A stretch of 64,000 bases of DNA, from contig NZ_CP107913.1 of the NCBI RefSeq assembly GCF_036014115.1, forward strand, positions 7,681,501-7,745,500, read 5' to 3'. The stretch is from Streptomyces sp. NBC_00448. Lineage in GTDB: Bacteria > Actinomycetota > Actinomycetes > Streptomycetales > Streptomycetaceae. Shown here piece after piece: positions 56,208 through 64,000 of this stretch (the stretch's first letter is position 1; every line of letters begins with the position of its first letter). A program made the position numbers and the translations under genes. The notes under the pieces are model-generated. The model made no database searches, was not told the DNA's origin, and saw only the letters and a list, made by a program, of their open reading frames with translations.

Positions 56208-59200
56208 GTGCGAAGTCATCCGACCGGTGGCGTGTCCGGCAGATCCGAGCGGCGCCGAGGGCGCTGGTGGGCGGGTCTTGCCGCGGCGATGGCGATCGCC
56301 CTGTCCGCGGGCACCACCGCACCCGCCATGGCGGCAGGCGCCGCGCACACCGCGGCCGCGACGTCGGCGGACGCGGCCACGACGGACAACGCGGCCAAGG
56401 GACACGCCGGTTCGAAGCCCCACACCGTGACCTTCGACGGCTACTCCTTCCTCGTCGACGGCAAGCGCACGTACCTGTGGTCGGGCGAGTTCCACTACTT
56501 CCGGCTGCCGAGCCCGGACCTGTGGCTGGACATCTTCCAGAAGATGAAGGCCGCCGGGTTCAACTCCACCTCCCTGTACTTCGACTGGGGCTACCACTCG
56601 CCGAAGCAGGGCGTGTACGACTTCACCGGGGTACGTGACGTCGACAAGCTGCTCGACATGGCCCAGGAGGCCGGCCTGTACGTGATCGCCCGCCCGGCGC
56701 CGTACATCAACGCGGAGGTCGACGGCGGTGGTCTGCCCGGGTGGCTGACCACCAAGGAGGAGAAGAACCGCACCGACGACCCGCAGTTCCTGAAGTACTC
56801 CGACGAGTGGCTGACCCAGATCGACCGCATCATCGCCCGGCACCAGCTGACCAACGGCACCGGCACGGTGATCGCGTACCAGGTCGAGAACGAGTACTAC
56901 AACGGCTCCGCGTCGGCCCGCGCCTACATGAAGCACCTGGAGGACAAGGCCCGCGCCGACGGCATCACCGTGCCGCTCACCGGCAACAACAACGGCACCT
57001 TCAACTCCGGTGACGGCGCACTGGACGTGGACGGCCCCGACTCCTACCCGCAGGGCTTCAACTGCTCCAACCCCACGCAGTGGAACGGCGTCCCCGACCT
57101 CAGCTACGACCACCCGGCCGGAAAGCCGCTGTACACCCCGGAGTTCCAGGGCGGCGCCTTCGACCCCTGGGGCGGCCCCGGCTACGACAAGTGCGCCCAG
57201 CTGATCAACGACCAGTTCGCCGACGTCTTCTACAAGCAGAACATCGCTGTCGGCGCGACCGCCCAGAGCTTCTACATGACCTACGGCGGCACCAACTGGG
57301 GCTGGCTCGGCGAGCCGGAGAACTACACCTCGTACGACTACGGCGCCGCGATCCGCGAGACCCGCCAGCTCGACCCGAAGTACGACGAGGACAAGCTGAT
57401 CGGGTACTTCACCCAGTCGGTGGCCCCGCTGACCAAGACCGACCCGATCAAGGCGTCGCCGCCGGACGACACCGCCGTGGTCGACACCGCCCGGATGAAC
57501 CCCGACACGAAGACGCAGTTCCACGTGCTGCGGCACGGGAACTCCACCTCCACGGCCACCGACAAGACCCACATCGCGCTGGATTTCAACGCGCAGCCGG
57601 TCGCCGACACCAGCTACACCCGGGACGACCCCGACTCCGCGCTGCAGTACTCCGGCAGCTGGTCGCACGTGTCGGGCCAGAGCTACACCACCGGTGACTA
57701 CAAGGACACCGAGTCGTTCTCCAACACCACCGGTGACTCGGTCACCGTCCCCTTCGACGGGACCGCGGTCCGCTGGATCGGGCCGAAGACCAACAACCAC
57801 GGCTACGCCGACGTCTACCTCGACGGCACCAAGGTCGCCACGGTGGACGACTCCGGCAGCGAGAACCAGGCGGTGGTCTTCCAGAAGACCGGCCTGACCG
57901 CCGGCGCGCACACCCTGAAGATCGTCGTGGACGGCACCCACGCCACGGGCTCCACGGACAACTTCGTCTCCATCGACGCCATCGACGTGCCGACCGCCGC
58001 GGACGTCCTGCCGACGTACCCCGTCGTGCCGCAGCAGCCGGGCACCGCGATCACGCTCGACGGCCGCGACTCGCACATCATCGTGGCGAACGACAAGCTC
58101 GGCGACTCCCAACTCCAGTACTCCACCTCCGAGATCATGACCACCGCGACCATCGCCGGCCGGGACGTCTCCGTGCTGTACGGGGACGCGGGCAGCGACG
58201 GCGAGACCGTGCTGCGGTACACCTCGAAGCCGACCGTGACCAGCACCGGCGGCCAGGTCGCCACGACCTGGGACGCGGCCACCGGCGACCTGCGGCTGAA
58301 CTACACGCACAAGGGCCTGATCCGGATCAGCATCAGCGGTGGCGGGTCCCGCCCGAGCCTGCTGCTGGTCGGCGACAAGCCGACCGCGGAGACCTTCTGG
58401 CGGCAGGACACCGCGACCGGACCGGTCCTGGTGCGCGGCAGCCACCTGCTGCGGACGGCGACCAGCCTGGACGGCGGCCGTACGGTGGCGCTGACCGGCG
58501 ACAACGGTGACGACAAGGACATCGAGGTGTTCACCTCGGCCGACCACGTCACCTGGAACGGCCGCGCGCTCGACGGCCACACCGCCGCGGGCTCCGGCTC
58601 CGCGGGCCGTACCGGGCAGATCCCCGTCGCCGCCCCGGTGAAGCTCCCGGCGCTGACGAACTGGAAGCACGCCGAGGAGTCCCCGGAGTCGGCCCCCGGC
58701 TTCGACGACTCCAGCTGGCAGACGGCCGACAAGTCGACCACCAACAGCTCCTCCGGCGTCAACTCGCTGCCGGTGCTCTACGCCGACGACTACGGCTTCC
58801 ACACCGGCAACACCTGGTACCGCGGGCGCTTCCGGGCCGGCGACGGTGAGACGGGCATCCACCTGGTCTCGGACTCCGGCGGCGGAGCGCAGGCCTTCTC
58901 CGCCTGGCTCAACGGCACCTTCCTCGGCAGCTCGACCACCGGCAGCGCCGACTTCACCTTCCCGGACGGCGCAGTGAAGCCGACCGGCGACAACGTCATC
59001 TCCGTCCTGACGGTGAACATGGGCCACGAGGAGGACTACAACTCCTCCAACGGCAACAAGAGCGCGCGCGGCCTGACCAGCGCCTCCCTGATCGGCGCAC
59101 CGCTCACCCCCGTCACCTGGCGGCTGCAGGGCGTGCGGGGCGGCGAGGACCTGATCGACCCGGTCCGCGGCACCCTGTCGACCGGCGGACTCTACGGCGA

Positions 59201-60425
59201 GCGGGCCGGCTGGTCGCTGCCGGGCTACCCGGACGCGAAGTGGGCGAACACCACCCTGCCGGCCACCGACACCCGGCCCGGCGTCTCGTGGTACCGCACC
59301 GACGCCAAGCTGAACCTGCCGCACGGCCAGGACACGTCACTCGGCCTGACCTTCACCGACGACCCGTCGCGCAAGTACCGCGCCGAGATCTTCGTGAACG
59401 GCTGGCAGGTCGGCAACTACGTCAACTACCTCGGCCCGCAGCACACCTTCCCGGTGCCGAACGGCATCCTGAACCCCGACGGCCACAACTCCATCGCCAT
59501 CGCGGTGTGGAACCTGGACGGCAAGACCGGCGGGCTCGGCAAGGTCGCGCTGACCGACTACGGCAGCTACGCCTCCTCGCTGAAGGTGGCGCAGAACAAC
59601 AGCCCCGGCTACAACCCGGTGAAGTACGCGATGCCCGCCGCGCCCGGGGTCACCACCTCCCTGGACGTGCCGAACACCGCCAAGTCCGGGCAGGCGTTCA
59701 CCGCCACGTCCACGGTGCGGGTGCCGGCCGGGCAGCCGGCGGCCAGTGCGCTGACCGCCTCGCTCGCCCTGCCCGACGGCTGGACCGCGAAGGCCGCCGG
59801 CGCCGGGACGGTGGTCCGTCTCCAGCCGGGGAAGTCGGCCACCTTCAGCTGGCAGGTCCAGCCGCCGAGCGGCACCCTCGCCTCCGCCGCGGTGCTCGCC
59901 ACCACGACGCACTACGTCCAGCGCGGCCGCAAGGCCACCAGCTCCGACGAACGGGTCATCGAGTCGGTCCCGCCGGTCCCGCCGGCCGGGCAGAACGCCG
60001 TCAGCGACCTGCCGTTCCTGTCGTCCACCAACGGCTGGGGCCCGGTGGAGCGCGACAGCAGCGTCGGTGAGCAGGCGGCCGGCGACGGCCGGCCGATCAG
60101 CATCGACGGCGTCGGCTACGCCAAGGGTCTGGGCACGAACGCGGTGAGCGACGTGCAGCTCTACCTCGCCGGCCAGTGCACCCGCCTCACCGCGCAGGTC
60201 GGGGTCGACGACGAGACCGGCGGCGGGGGCACCGTCACCTTCTCGGTGATCGCCGACGGCAAGACGCTGGTCACCACCCAGACCCTCCGCGGCAAGCAGG
60301 CGGCCGTGCCGATCGACGTCGACGTCACCGGCGCCCAGGTGGTCGACCTCAAGGTCGGCGACGCCGGCGACGGGAACGGCAACGACCACGGCGACTGGGG
60401 GGCGCCGACCCTGACCTGCTCCTAG
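56208..60425 (+). CDS. Secreted GH35 beta-galactosidase, multidomain
   Basis: Exported enzyme of 1405 residues, far larger than minimal GH35 enzymes. Signal peptide near residues 1-45 (RRGRWWAGLAAAMAIALSAG). GH35 barrel: WSGEFHYFRLPSPDLW, acid/base Glu229 in VENEYYNG, nucleophile Glu312 in TPEFQGGAFDPWGGPGY. Then jelly-roll beta-galactosidase domains, an NEW3-like beta domain, and a C-terminal NPCBM carbohydrate-binding module (FLSSTNGWGPVERDSSVGEQ...IDGVGYAKGLGTNA). GTG at 56208 is preceded by GGAGG with a 5-nt gap. It degrades galactans or galacto-oligosaccharides outside the cell. A 20-bp hairpin terminates it. Confidence 0.92.
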   Translation: MRSHPTGGVSGRSERRRGRWWAGLAAAMAIALSAGTTAPAMAAGAAHTAAATSADAATTDNAAKGHAGSKPHTVTFDGYSFLVDGKRTYLWSGEFHYFRLPSPDLWLDIFQKMKAAGFNSTSLYFDWGYHSPKQGVYDFTGVRDVDKLLDMAQEAGLYVIARPAPYINAEVDGGGLPGWLTTKEEKNRTDDPQFLKYSDEWLTQIDRIIARHQLTNGTGTVIAYQVENEYYNGSASARAYMKHLEDKARADGITVPLTGNNNGTFNSGDGALDVDGPDSYPQGFNCSNPTQWNGVPDLSYDHPAGKPLYTPEFQGGAFDPWGGPGYDKCAQLINDQFADVFYKQNIAVGATAQSFYMTYGGTNWGWLGEPENYTSYDYGAAIRETRQLDPKYDEDKLIGYFTQSVAPLTKTDPIKASPPDDTAVVDTARMNPDTKTQFHVLRHGNSTSTATDKTHIALDFNAQPVADTSYTRDDPDSALQYSGSWSHVSGQSYTTGDYKDTESFSNTTGDSVTVPFDGTAVRWIGPKTNNHGYADVYLDGTKVATVDDSGSENQAVVFQKTGLTAGAHTLKIVVDGTHATGSTDNFVSIDAIDVPTAADVLPTYPVVPQQPGTAITLDGRDSHIIVANDKLGDSQLQYSTSEIMTTATIAGRDVSVLYGDAGSDGETVLRYTSKPTVTSTGGQVATTWDAATGDLRLNYTHKGLIRISISGGGSRPSLLLVGDKPTAETFWRQDTATGPVLVRGSHLLRTATSLDGGRTVALTGDNGDDKDIEVFTSADHVTWNGRALDGHTAAGSGSAGRTGQIPVAAPVKLPALTNWKHAEESPESAPGFDDSSWQTADKSTTNSSSGVNSLPVLYADDYGFHTGNTWYRGRFRAGDGETGIHLVSDSGGGAQAFSAWLNGTFLGSSTTGSADFTFPDGAVKPTGDNVISVLTVNMGHEEDYNSSNGNKSARGLTSASLIGAPLTPVTWRLQGVRGGEDLIDPVRGTLSTGGLYGERAGWSLPGYPDAKWANTTLPATDTRPGVSWYRTDAKLNLPHGQDTSLGLTFTDDPSRKYRAEIFVNGWQVGNYVNYLGPQHTFPVPNGILNPDGHNSIAIAVWNLDGKTGGLGKVALTDYGSYASSLKVAQNNSPGYNPVKYAMPAAPGVTTSLDVPNTAKSGQAFTATSTVRVPAGQPAASALTASLALPDGWTAKAAGAGTVVRLQPGKSATFSWQVQPPSGTLASAAVLATTTHYVQRGRKATSSDERVIESVPPVPPAGQNAVSDLPFLSSTNGWGPVERDSSVGEQAAGDGRPISIDGVGYAKGLGTNAVSDVQLYLAGQCTRLTAQVGVDDETGGGGTVTFSVIADGKTLVTTQTLRGKQAAVPIDVDVTGAQVVDLKVGDAGDGNGNDHGDWGAPTLTCS

Positions 60426-60441
60426 CGGATACCGGCGGCTC

Positions 60442-60493
60442 ACGGCGGTTCCCCGCGCCCCCCTTCGAAGGTCGGGGCGCGGGGAACCGCCGT
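60442..60493. terminator. Perfect 20-bp stem terminator between convergent hydrolase genes
   Basis: ACGGCGGTTCCCCGCGCCCC and its exact reverse complement at 60474-60493 flank a 12-nt loop that itself contains CCTT/AAGG. It separates the beta-galactosidase stop and the GH16-like stop at 60501, and so serves both strands. Confidence 0.9.
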
Positions 60494-60500
60494 TTCCGGC

Positions 60501-61964
60501 TCAGCTCGCGGGGACCGTGTCCTCGAACGCGGTGCCGTCCCCGCGCAGGCCCGCCACCGCGGACTGCACCTGGGCCGGGGTGAGCACCTGGTCCTTGACG
60601 AAGTACAGGTAGTCCACCTGCTCGTCGTAGGAGCGCGGCGTGGAGCCGGTCTGCCCGGCGAGGTCGATCAGCCAGTGGTTGAAGTCGATGAACTGGCCGC
60701 CCTCGGGCAGATACGGCTCGCCGTGCTGGGCCACGACCTGGCCGTCGATGAAGTAGGTGATGTACGTGTCGTCGATGGTGATCTGCAGGTCGTGCCAGCC
60801 GTCGTAACCGGCGTACTGCTGGCCGTGCGTGTTCACCGCGTTCCAGGGGTCGGGGTTGTACGTCTCCCAGGACGTCTCGTACATGATGTTCTGCGTCTCG
60901 CCCCAGCCGCCGTTGGGCAGGTACTCGAAGTCCTGCTCGCTGTAGTCCGGGTCCATCGGCGCCTTGAGCGGGGTGAAGTTGAAGAAGGTCTGGTTGACGT
61001 GGTCGCCGTCCGGACCGCCGGTGGGCGTGTCGTCGAACTTCACCCGGGCCGCGTAGGTGCCGTTCCTGAACTTCTGCGCGGTGGTCTGGATCTCGGTCTC
61101 GCGGGTGCCGGCCGCCGTGCCGTCGGTGGTCAGCTTCAGGTCCATCACCGTGTTGCCGGCGCCGCCGGAGCTGTCGGGCACGAAGGTCAGGTCGGCCGGC
61201 GACCAGGTGGCCCCGGCCACGCCGGGACCGCCCTGCCCGGACTTCACGGTCCAGCCGTGCTGCTGGACGGCCGGGTCGGAGCTGCTCGGGTAGCTGAAGT
61301 CGTCGAAGAGCGTGGGGCCGTCAGGCGTGCCGCCGCCACCGGGCGGGGAGGTGGGCGGCGAGGTCGGGGGCGTGGGGTCGTTGCCGTCGGGCGCGGTGCC
61401 CCAGACCAGGGCGCCGTCCTGCTGCACGGTGACCTTCGGGGCGTTCGCGTACGAGGTCTGCGCGCCGTCGAAGGAGTAGTCGTCGGACTGGGTGAGGGGC
61501 TGCCAGTCCGAGCGGTAGAAGCGCAGTTGGAGGTCGCCGGTGGACTGGCCGGGCGCGAGGGAGCCCGCGCCCGCGGTGAAGCCGATCTCCAGGTAGCGGT
61601 CGGCGGTCGCGGTGGGGTGGGCGAGGGTGCCGAAGGTCCCGGTGACGTTCGCGCAGCCCTTCACCGCCCAGGAGCAGGCGAAGCGGTAGGACGCGGTCGG
61701 GCTGTCGGAGCTGAAGTAGTACCGCAGCGTGACCTGGCTGAGCGGTACCGACGCGGACCCGTTGTCGGTGACCTCCAGCCACGGTTCCGCCTGGTCGGCG
61801 GTGGCCCCGCTCGCGCTCGTACGGTACTGGGCGGTGAGCGTGTCCTGCGCGGCGGAGGCGGGCAGCGCGGTGAGCGCGGCGCAGGCCAGGCCGGCGGCCG
61901 AGCACACGGCGAGCGCGGCGCGGAGCCGAAGGGGGAGGCGGAGCGGACGCTTTCTTCCTGACAC
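60501..61964 (-). CDS. Secreted GH16-like endoglucanase with N-terminal carbohydrate-binding module
   Basis: Exported protein of 487 residues. Signal peptide RLRAALAVCSAAGLACAALTALPASA. Residues about 38-170 resemble a CBM3-type cellulose-binding module (DQAEPWLEVTDNGSASVPLSQVTLRYYFSSD...SYRFACSWAVKGCANVTG). A Pro/Thr/Gly linker follows. The C-terminal catalytic part has the GH16 signature EQDFE with Glu343 and Glu347 (Asp345 between) and YDGWHDLQITIDDTYITYFIDGQVV. It is expected to cleave a beta-glucan. GTG start with AAAGGGA upstream. Confidence 0.82.
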   Translation of the reverse strand: MSGRKRPLRLPLRLRAALAVCSAAGLACAALTALPASAAQDTLTAQYRTSASGATADQAEPWLEVTDNGSASVPLSQVTLRYYFSSDSPTASYRFACSWAVKGCANVTGTFGTLAHPTATADRYLEIGFTAGAGSLAPGQSTGDLQLRFYRSDWQPLTQSDDYSFDGAQTSYANAPKVTVQQDGALVWGTAPDGNDPTPPTSPPTSPPGGGGTPDGPTLFDDFSYPSSSDPAVQQHGWTVKSGQGGPGVAGATWSPADLTFVPDSSGGAGNTVMDLKLTTDGTAAGTRETEIQTTAQKFRNGTYAARVKFDDTPTGGPDGDHVNQTFFNFTPLKAPMDPDYSEQDFEYLPNGGWGETQNIMYETSWETYNPDPWNAVNTHGQQYAGYDGWHDLQITIDDTYITYFIDGQVVAQHGEPYLPEGGQFIDFNHWLIDLAGQTGSTPRSYDEQVDYLYFVKDQVLTPAQVQSAVAGLRGDGTAFEDTVPAS

Positions 61965-62047
61965 GGTGGTCCCTTTCCGGTGGTGGGGGGTGATCCCCGG
62001 GTGGGGGGGAGGTGCGCGGATGAGCCGCCGGACACGGTGCGGCGCTG

Positions 62048-63595
62048 TCAGGCCGTCGCGGTCCGGGGGCGGTCGAGGGGGCGGTGGCGTACGCCGAGCG
62101 CGGCCAGCCGCGCCTGGTGCCCGCGTACCGCGGGGAGGAAGTCGGTGGCCCAGTCGGCGGCCGGGTTCCAGGCCCGGTCGGCGAGCGCGCACAGCCGGGG
62201 GAAGGCGAGGTACTCGATGTCGGCGGGCGTCTGCGCGAACTCGGTCCACAACTGCGCCTGGGTGCCGAGCACATGGGCGGCGGCCTCGGGCGGCCAGTCG
62301 GCGGGCACCGGGTCGTTGGCGTGCACGGCGCGCAGGTCCACCACCGCGCCGGCCTGGCCGAGCGGCTCGCCGGGCCCGTCGGCCTGCGGGTAGTCCAGGT
62401 AGGTGGCGCGGTGCGGCGCCATGACGACGTCCTGGCCGGCCAGCGCGGCGGCGAGGCCGTGGCCGGCGTCCCGCCACGGCATGACGGTGAACTCCGGCGG
62501 CAGAGCGCCCGCGGCCCCGGAACCGTCGGCCCAGCACACCGGCCGCCGCCCCGCCGCCAGCAGGAACTCGCCGATCCGGCCGAGGAACCAGCTGTGCAGC
62601 GCGGCGGTGCCGGTCAGCCCCGCCTCGGCGGCCCTGGCCCGCGCCCGCGGACTTTCGGCCCACTCCGCGACCGGGCACTCGTCGCCGCCGATGTGCACGT
62701 AACGCGACGGGAAGACGTCCAGCACCGCGCCGAGCACGCTCCGGCAGAAGTCCAGCACCTCGTCGTGCACCCCGAACACGGCGTCGGACACGCCCCATTC
62801 GGTCCACACGTCCAGCGCCCGCCCGGGCACGTTGCCCAACTCGGGGTAGGCCGCCAGCGCGGCCCGCGCGTGCCCGGGCATCTCGATCTCGGGCATCACC
62901 TCGACCCCGCGCGCGGCCGCGTACGTCACCAACTCCCGCAGTTCCGCGGCGGTGTACGCGCCGGCGTGCGGCTCGTCGTCGTACCGTCCGCTGCCCGCGC
63001 GGCCGCGCATCGACCGGGACCGTACCCCGCCGACCTCGGTCAGCAGGGGGTAGCCGGGCACCGGCATCCGCCAGCCCTGGTCGTCGGTGAGGTGCAGGTG
63101 CAGCACGTTCAGCTTGTGCAGCGCGAGCAGGTCGACGAACCGACGCAGGTAGCGGACGGGCTGGTAGTGGCGGGCCACGTCGAGCAGGACGCCGCGCCAA
63201 CGGTGCCGGGGCACGTCGGTGATCTGGACCCCCGGGAGCCACCAGGCCACGCCGGGCACCGGGCGCTCCGACAGCGCCTCGGGCGGCAGGAGTTGGCGGA
63301 TGGTCTGCACGCCGCGGAGCAGCCCCTCGCCGGTCGCCGCGCGCAGCAGCACCGCGTCCGGGCCGACGGTCAGGCCGTAGCCCTCGGTGCCGAGGCCGCC
63401 GAGCAGCGGGTCGACGGCGAGCACCACGCTCCCGCTCGGCGAGTCGCGCAGCGGCAGTCCGGTGGCGGGCCGCAGCAGGGTGCGCAGCAGCCGGGCGGCG
63501 GGTCGCGCGGCGCCCTCGGCGCGTACGGCGGTGGCAGGGTCGAAGGTGAAGCGGCCGGGGATGCGGACGGCGTGGGTGGGGTGCGGAATGATCAC
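62048..63595 (-). CDS. GH20 beta-N-acetylhexosaminidase
   Basis: Glycosidase of 515 residues releasing terminal GlcNAc from chitin oligosaccharides or glycans. An N-terminal GH20b domain leads into the TIM barrel: RGVLLDVARHYQPVRYLRRFVDLLALHKLNVLHLHLTDDQGWRMPV, EVMPEIEMPGHARAAL, and the catalytic pair Asp305-Glu306 in HIGGDECPVAEW. GTG start with GGAGG 7 nt upstream. No signal peptide is seen, which fits action on imported chitobiose. It is immediately downstream of a sugar ABC permease gene, as in chitobiose uptake operons. Confidence 0.9.
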   Translation of the reverse strand: MIIPHPTHAVRIPGRFTFDPATAVRAEGAARPAARLLRTLLRPATGLPLRDSPSGSVVLAVDPLLGGLGTEGYGLTVGPDAVLLRAATGEGLLRGVQTIRQLLPPEALSERPVPGVAWWLPGVQITDVPRHRWRGVLLDVARHYQPVRYLRRFVDLLALHKLNVLHLHLTDDQGWRMPVPGYPLLTEVGGVRSRSMRGRAGSGRYDDEPHAGAYTAAELRELVTYAAARGVEVMPEIEMPGHARAALAAYPELGNVPGRALDVWTEWGVSDAVFGVHDEVLDFCRSVLGAVLDVFPSRYVHIGGDECPVAEWAESPRARARAAEAGLTGTAALHSWFLGRIGEFLLAAGRRPVCWADGSGAAGALPPEFTVMPWRDAGHGLAAALAGQDVVMAPHRATYLDYPQADGPGEPLGQAGAVVDLRAVHANDPVPADWPPEAAAHVLGTQAQLWTEFAQTPADIEYLAFPRLCALADRAWNPAADWATDFLPAVRGHQARLAALGVRHRPLDRPRTATA

Positions 63596-63726
63596 GGCGG
63601 GGCCTCCGGGGGTGGGAGCGGGCCGGGACGGTGGCGGGCGGAGCCCGTACGGTGCGAGGCGGTGCGGCGGGGGTGTTCGGCGGTGCGGCGGGGGTACGGG
63701 GGCCGCGCGGTGCGGCTTCGGGCGGG

Positions 63727-64000
63727 TCAGCCCTTGACGGCTCCGGCGGTCATCCCGGTGGTGACCCGGTTCTGGAGCAGCAGGAACACCGCCAGGACCG
63801 GCAGCATGAACAGGCACGACGCGGCCATCGTGGCGCCCCAGTCGGTGCCGAAGACGTTGCTGAAGGACGACAGCCACACCGGCAGGGTGCGGGCGCTCTG
63901 GTTCTTGATGATCAGCGTGTTGGCGAACGCGAACTCGTTCCAGGCGGTGATGAATCCGAACAGGGACGTCGACAGCAGCCCCGGCGCCAGCAGCGGGAAG
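63727..64000 (-). CDS. Carbohydrate ABC transporter permease, MalG type, 5' truncated by window edge
   Basis: The last 90 codons of an inner-membrane permease subunit are visible. The C-terminus (ITAWNEFAFANTLI, MAASCLFMLPVLAVFLLLQNRVTTGMTAGAVKG) is the standard ending of MalG/CUT1-family permeases. The rest of the operon (second permease, binding protein) should lie beyond the window. The neighbouring GH20 gene suggests an amino-sugar oligosaccharide substrate, which remains an inference. Confidence 0.88.
   Translation of the reverse strand, partial: FPLLAPGLLSTSLFGFITAWNEFAFANTLIIKNQSARTLPVWLSSFSNVFGTDWGATMAASCLFMLPVLAVFLLLQNRVTTGMTAGAVKG

Overview
The window is very GC-rich, uses GTG and TTG starts freely, and carries gene families typical of streptomycetes: DUF2637, XRE regulators with a DUF5753-like C-terminus, CU044_5270-like proteins, a TgmABC graspetide cluster, and extragenic repeats built on a GGTCGCGCAGTTCC core. 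It is best read as a chromosomal segment of Streptomyces or a close relative. No phage, transposase, integrase or CRISPR array was seen.

Layout. 1-1.2 kb: 3' part of rsgA and a 43-residue membrane protein. 1.4-7.4 kb: regulators with their targets (LacI; MFS exporter divergent from TetR; PPOX/F420-type protein; DUF456; TrmB/LuxR-type regulator). 7.7-13.8 kb: a PP2C-like protein with a long disordered region, pyruvate dehydrogenase (quinone), an anti-sigma-type ATPase and a DUF2637 protein. 14-18.3 kb: an FhuF-like ferric reductase behind an iron box, a GntR regulator, and an orphan asparagine synthetase. 18.4-22.5 kb: a compact run of a small Cys protein, a DUF6879-like protein and an XRE regulator, followed by a RiPP cluster (precursor, ATP-grasp ligase, PIMT-like methyltransferase) predicted to make an ester-linked, probably aspartimide-bearing peptide. 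22.6-30.2 kb: VOC and CGNR genes divergent from one palindrome, SRPBCC protein, ECF sigma factor with membrane partner, TetR/NmrA pair, SDR, DUF4097-like lipoprotein, TPR-like protein.

30.5-39.4 kb is a purine catabolism locus: a PucR regulator faces xanthine dehydrogenase subunits (FAD, 2Fe-2S, molybdopterin), a purine permease and an XdhC-type cofactor chaperone. 39.8-48.9 kb holds a large LuxR regulator, then a secreted S53 peptidase translationally coupled to a secreted PA-domain protein without a recognised protease domain. 49-53.8 kb is an accessory-looking stretch: a winged-helix gene, XRE/TPR regulator, small hypothetical genes and, between two of them, a tRNA-like gene whose anticodon arm is replaced by a 17-pair hairpin. 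53.8-64 kb is a polysaccharide-use region: an ECF sigma factor fused through a zinc-finger-like motif and a membrane segment to a GH128/Asl1-like hydrolase, a GH35 beta-galactosidase, a CBM-GH16 enzyme, a GH20 hexosaminidase, and the end of a sugar ABC permease.

The features most worth follow-up are the tRNA-like gene, the RiPP cluster with its regulatory cassette, the sigma-hydrolase fusion together with a decayed copy of its catalytic domain at 49.0 kb, and the 27-bp palindrome that appears to contain two leaderless promoters.
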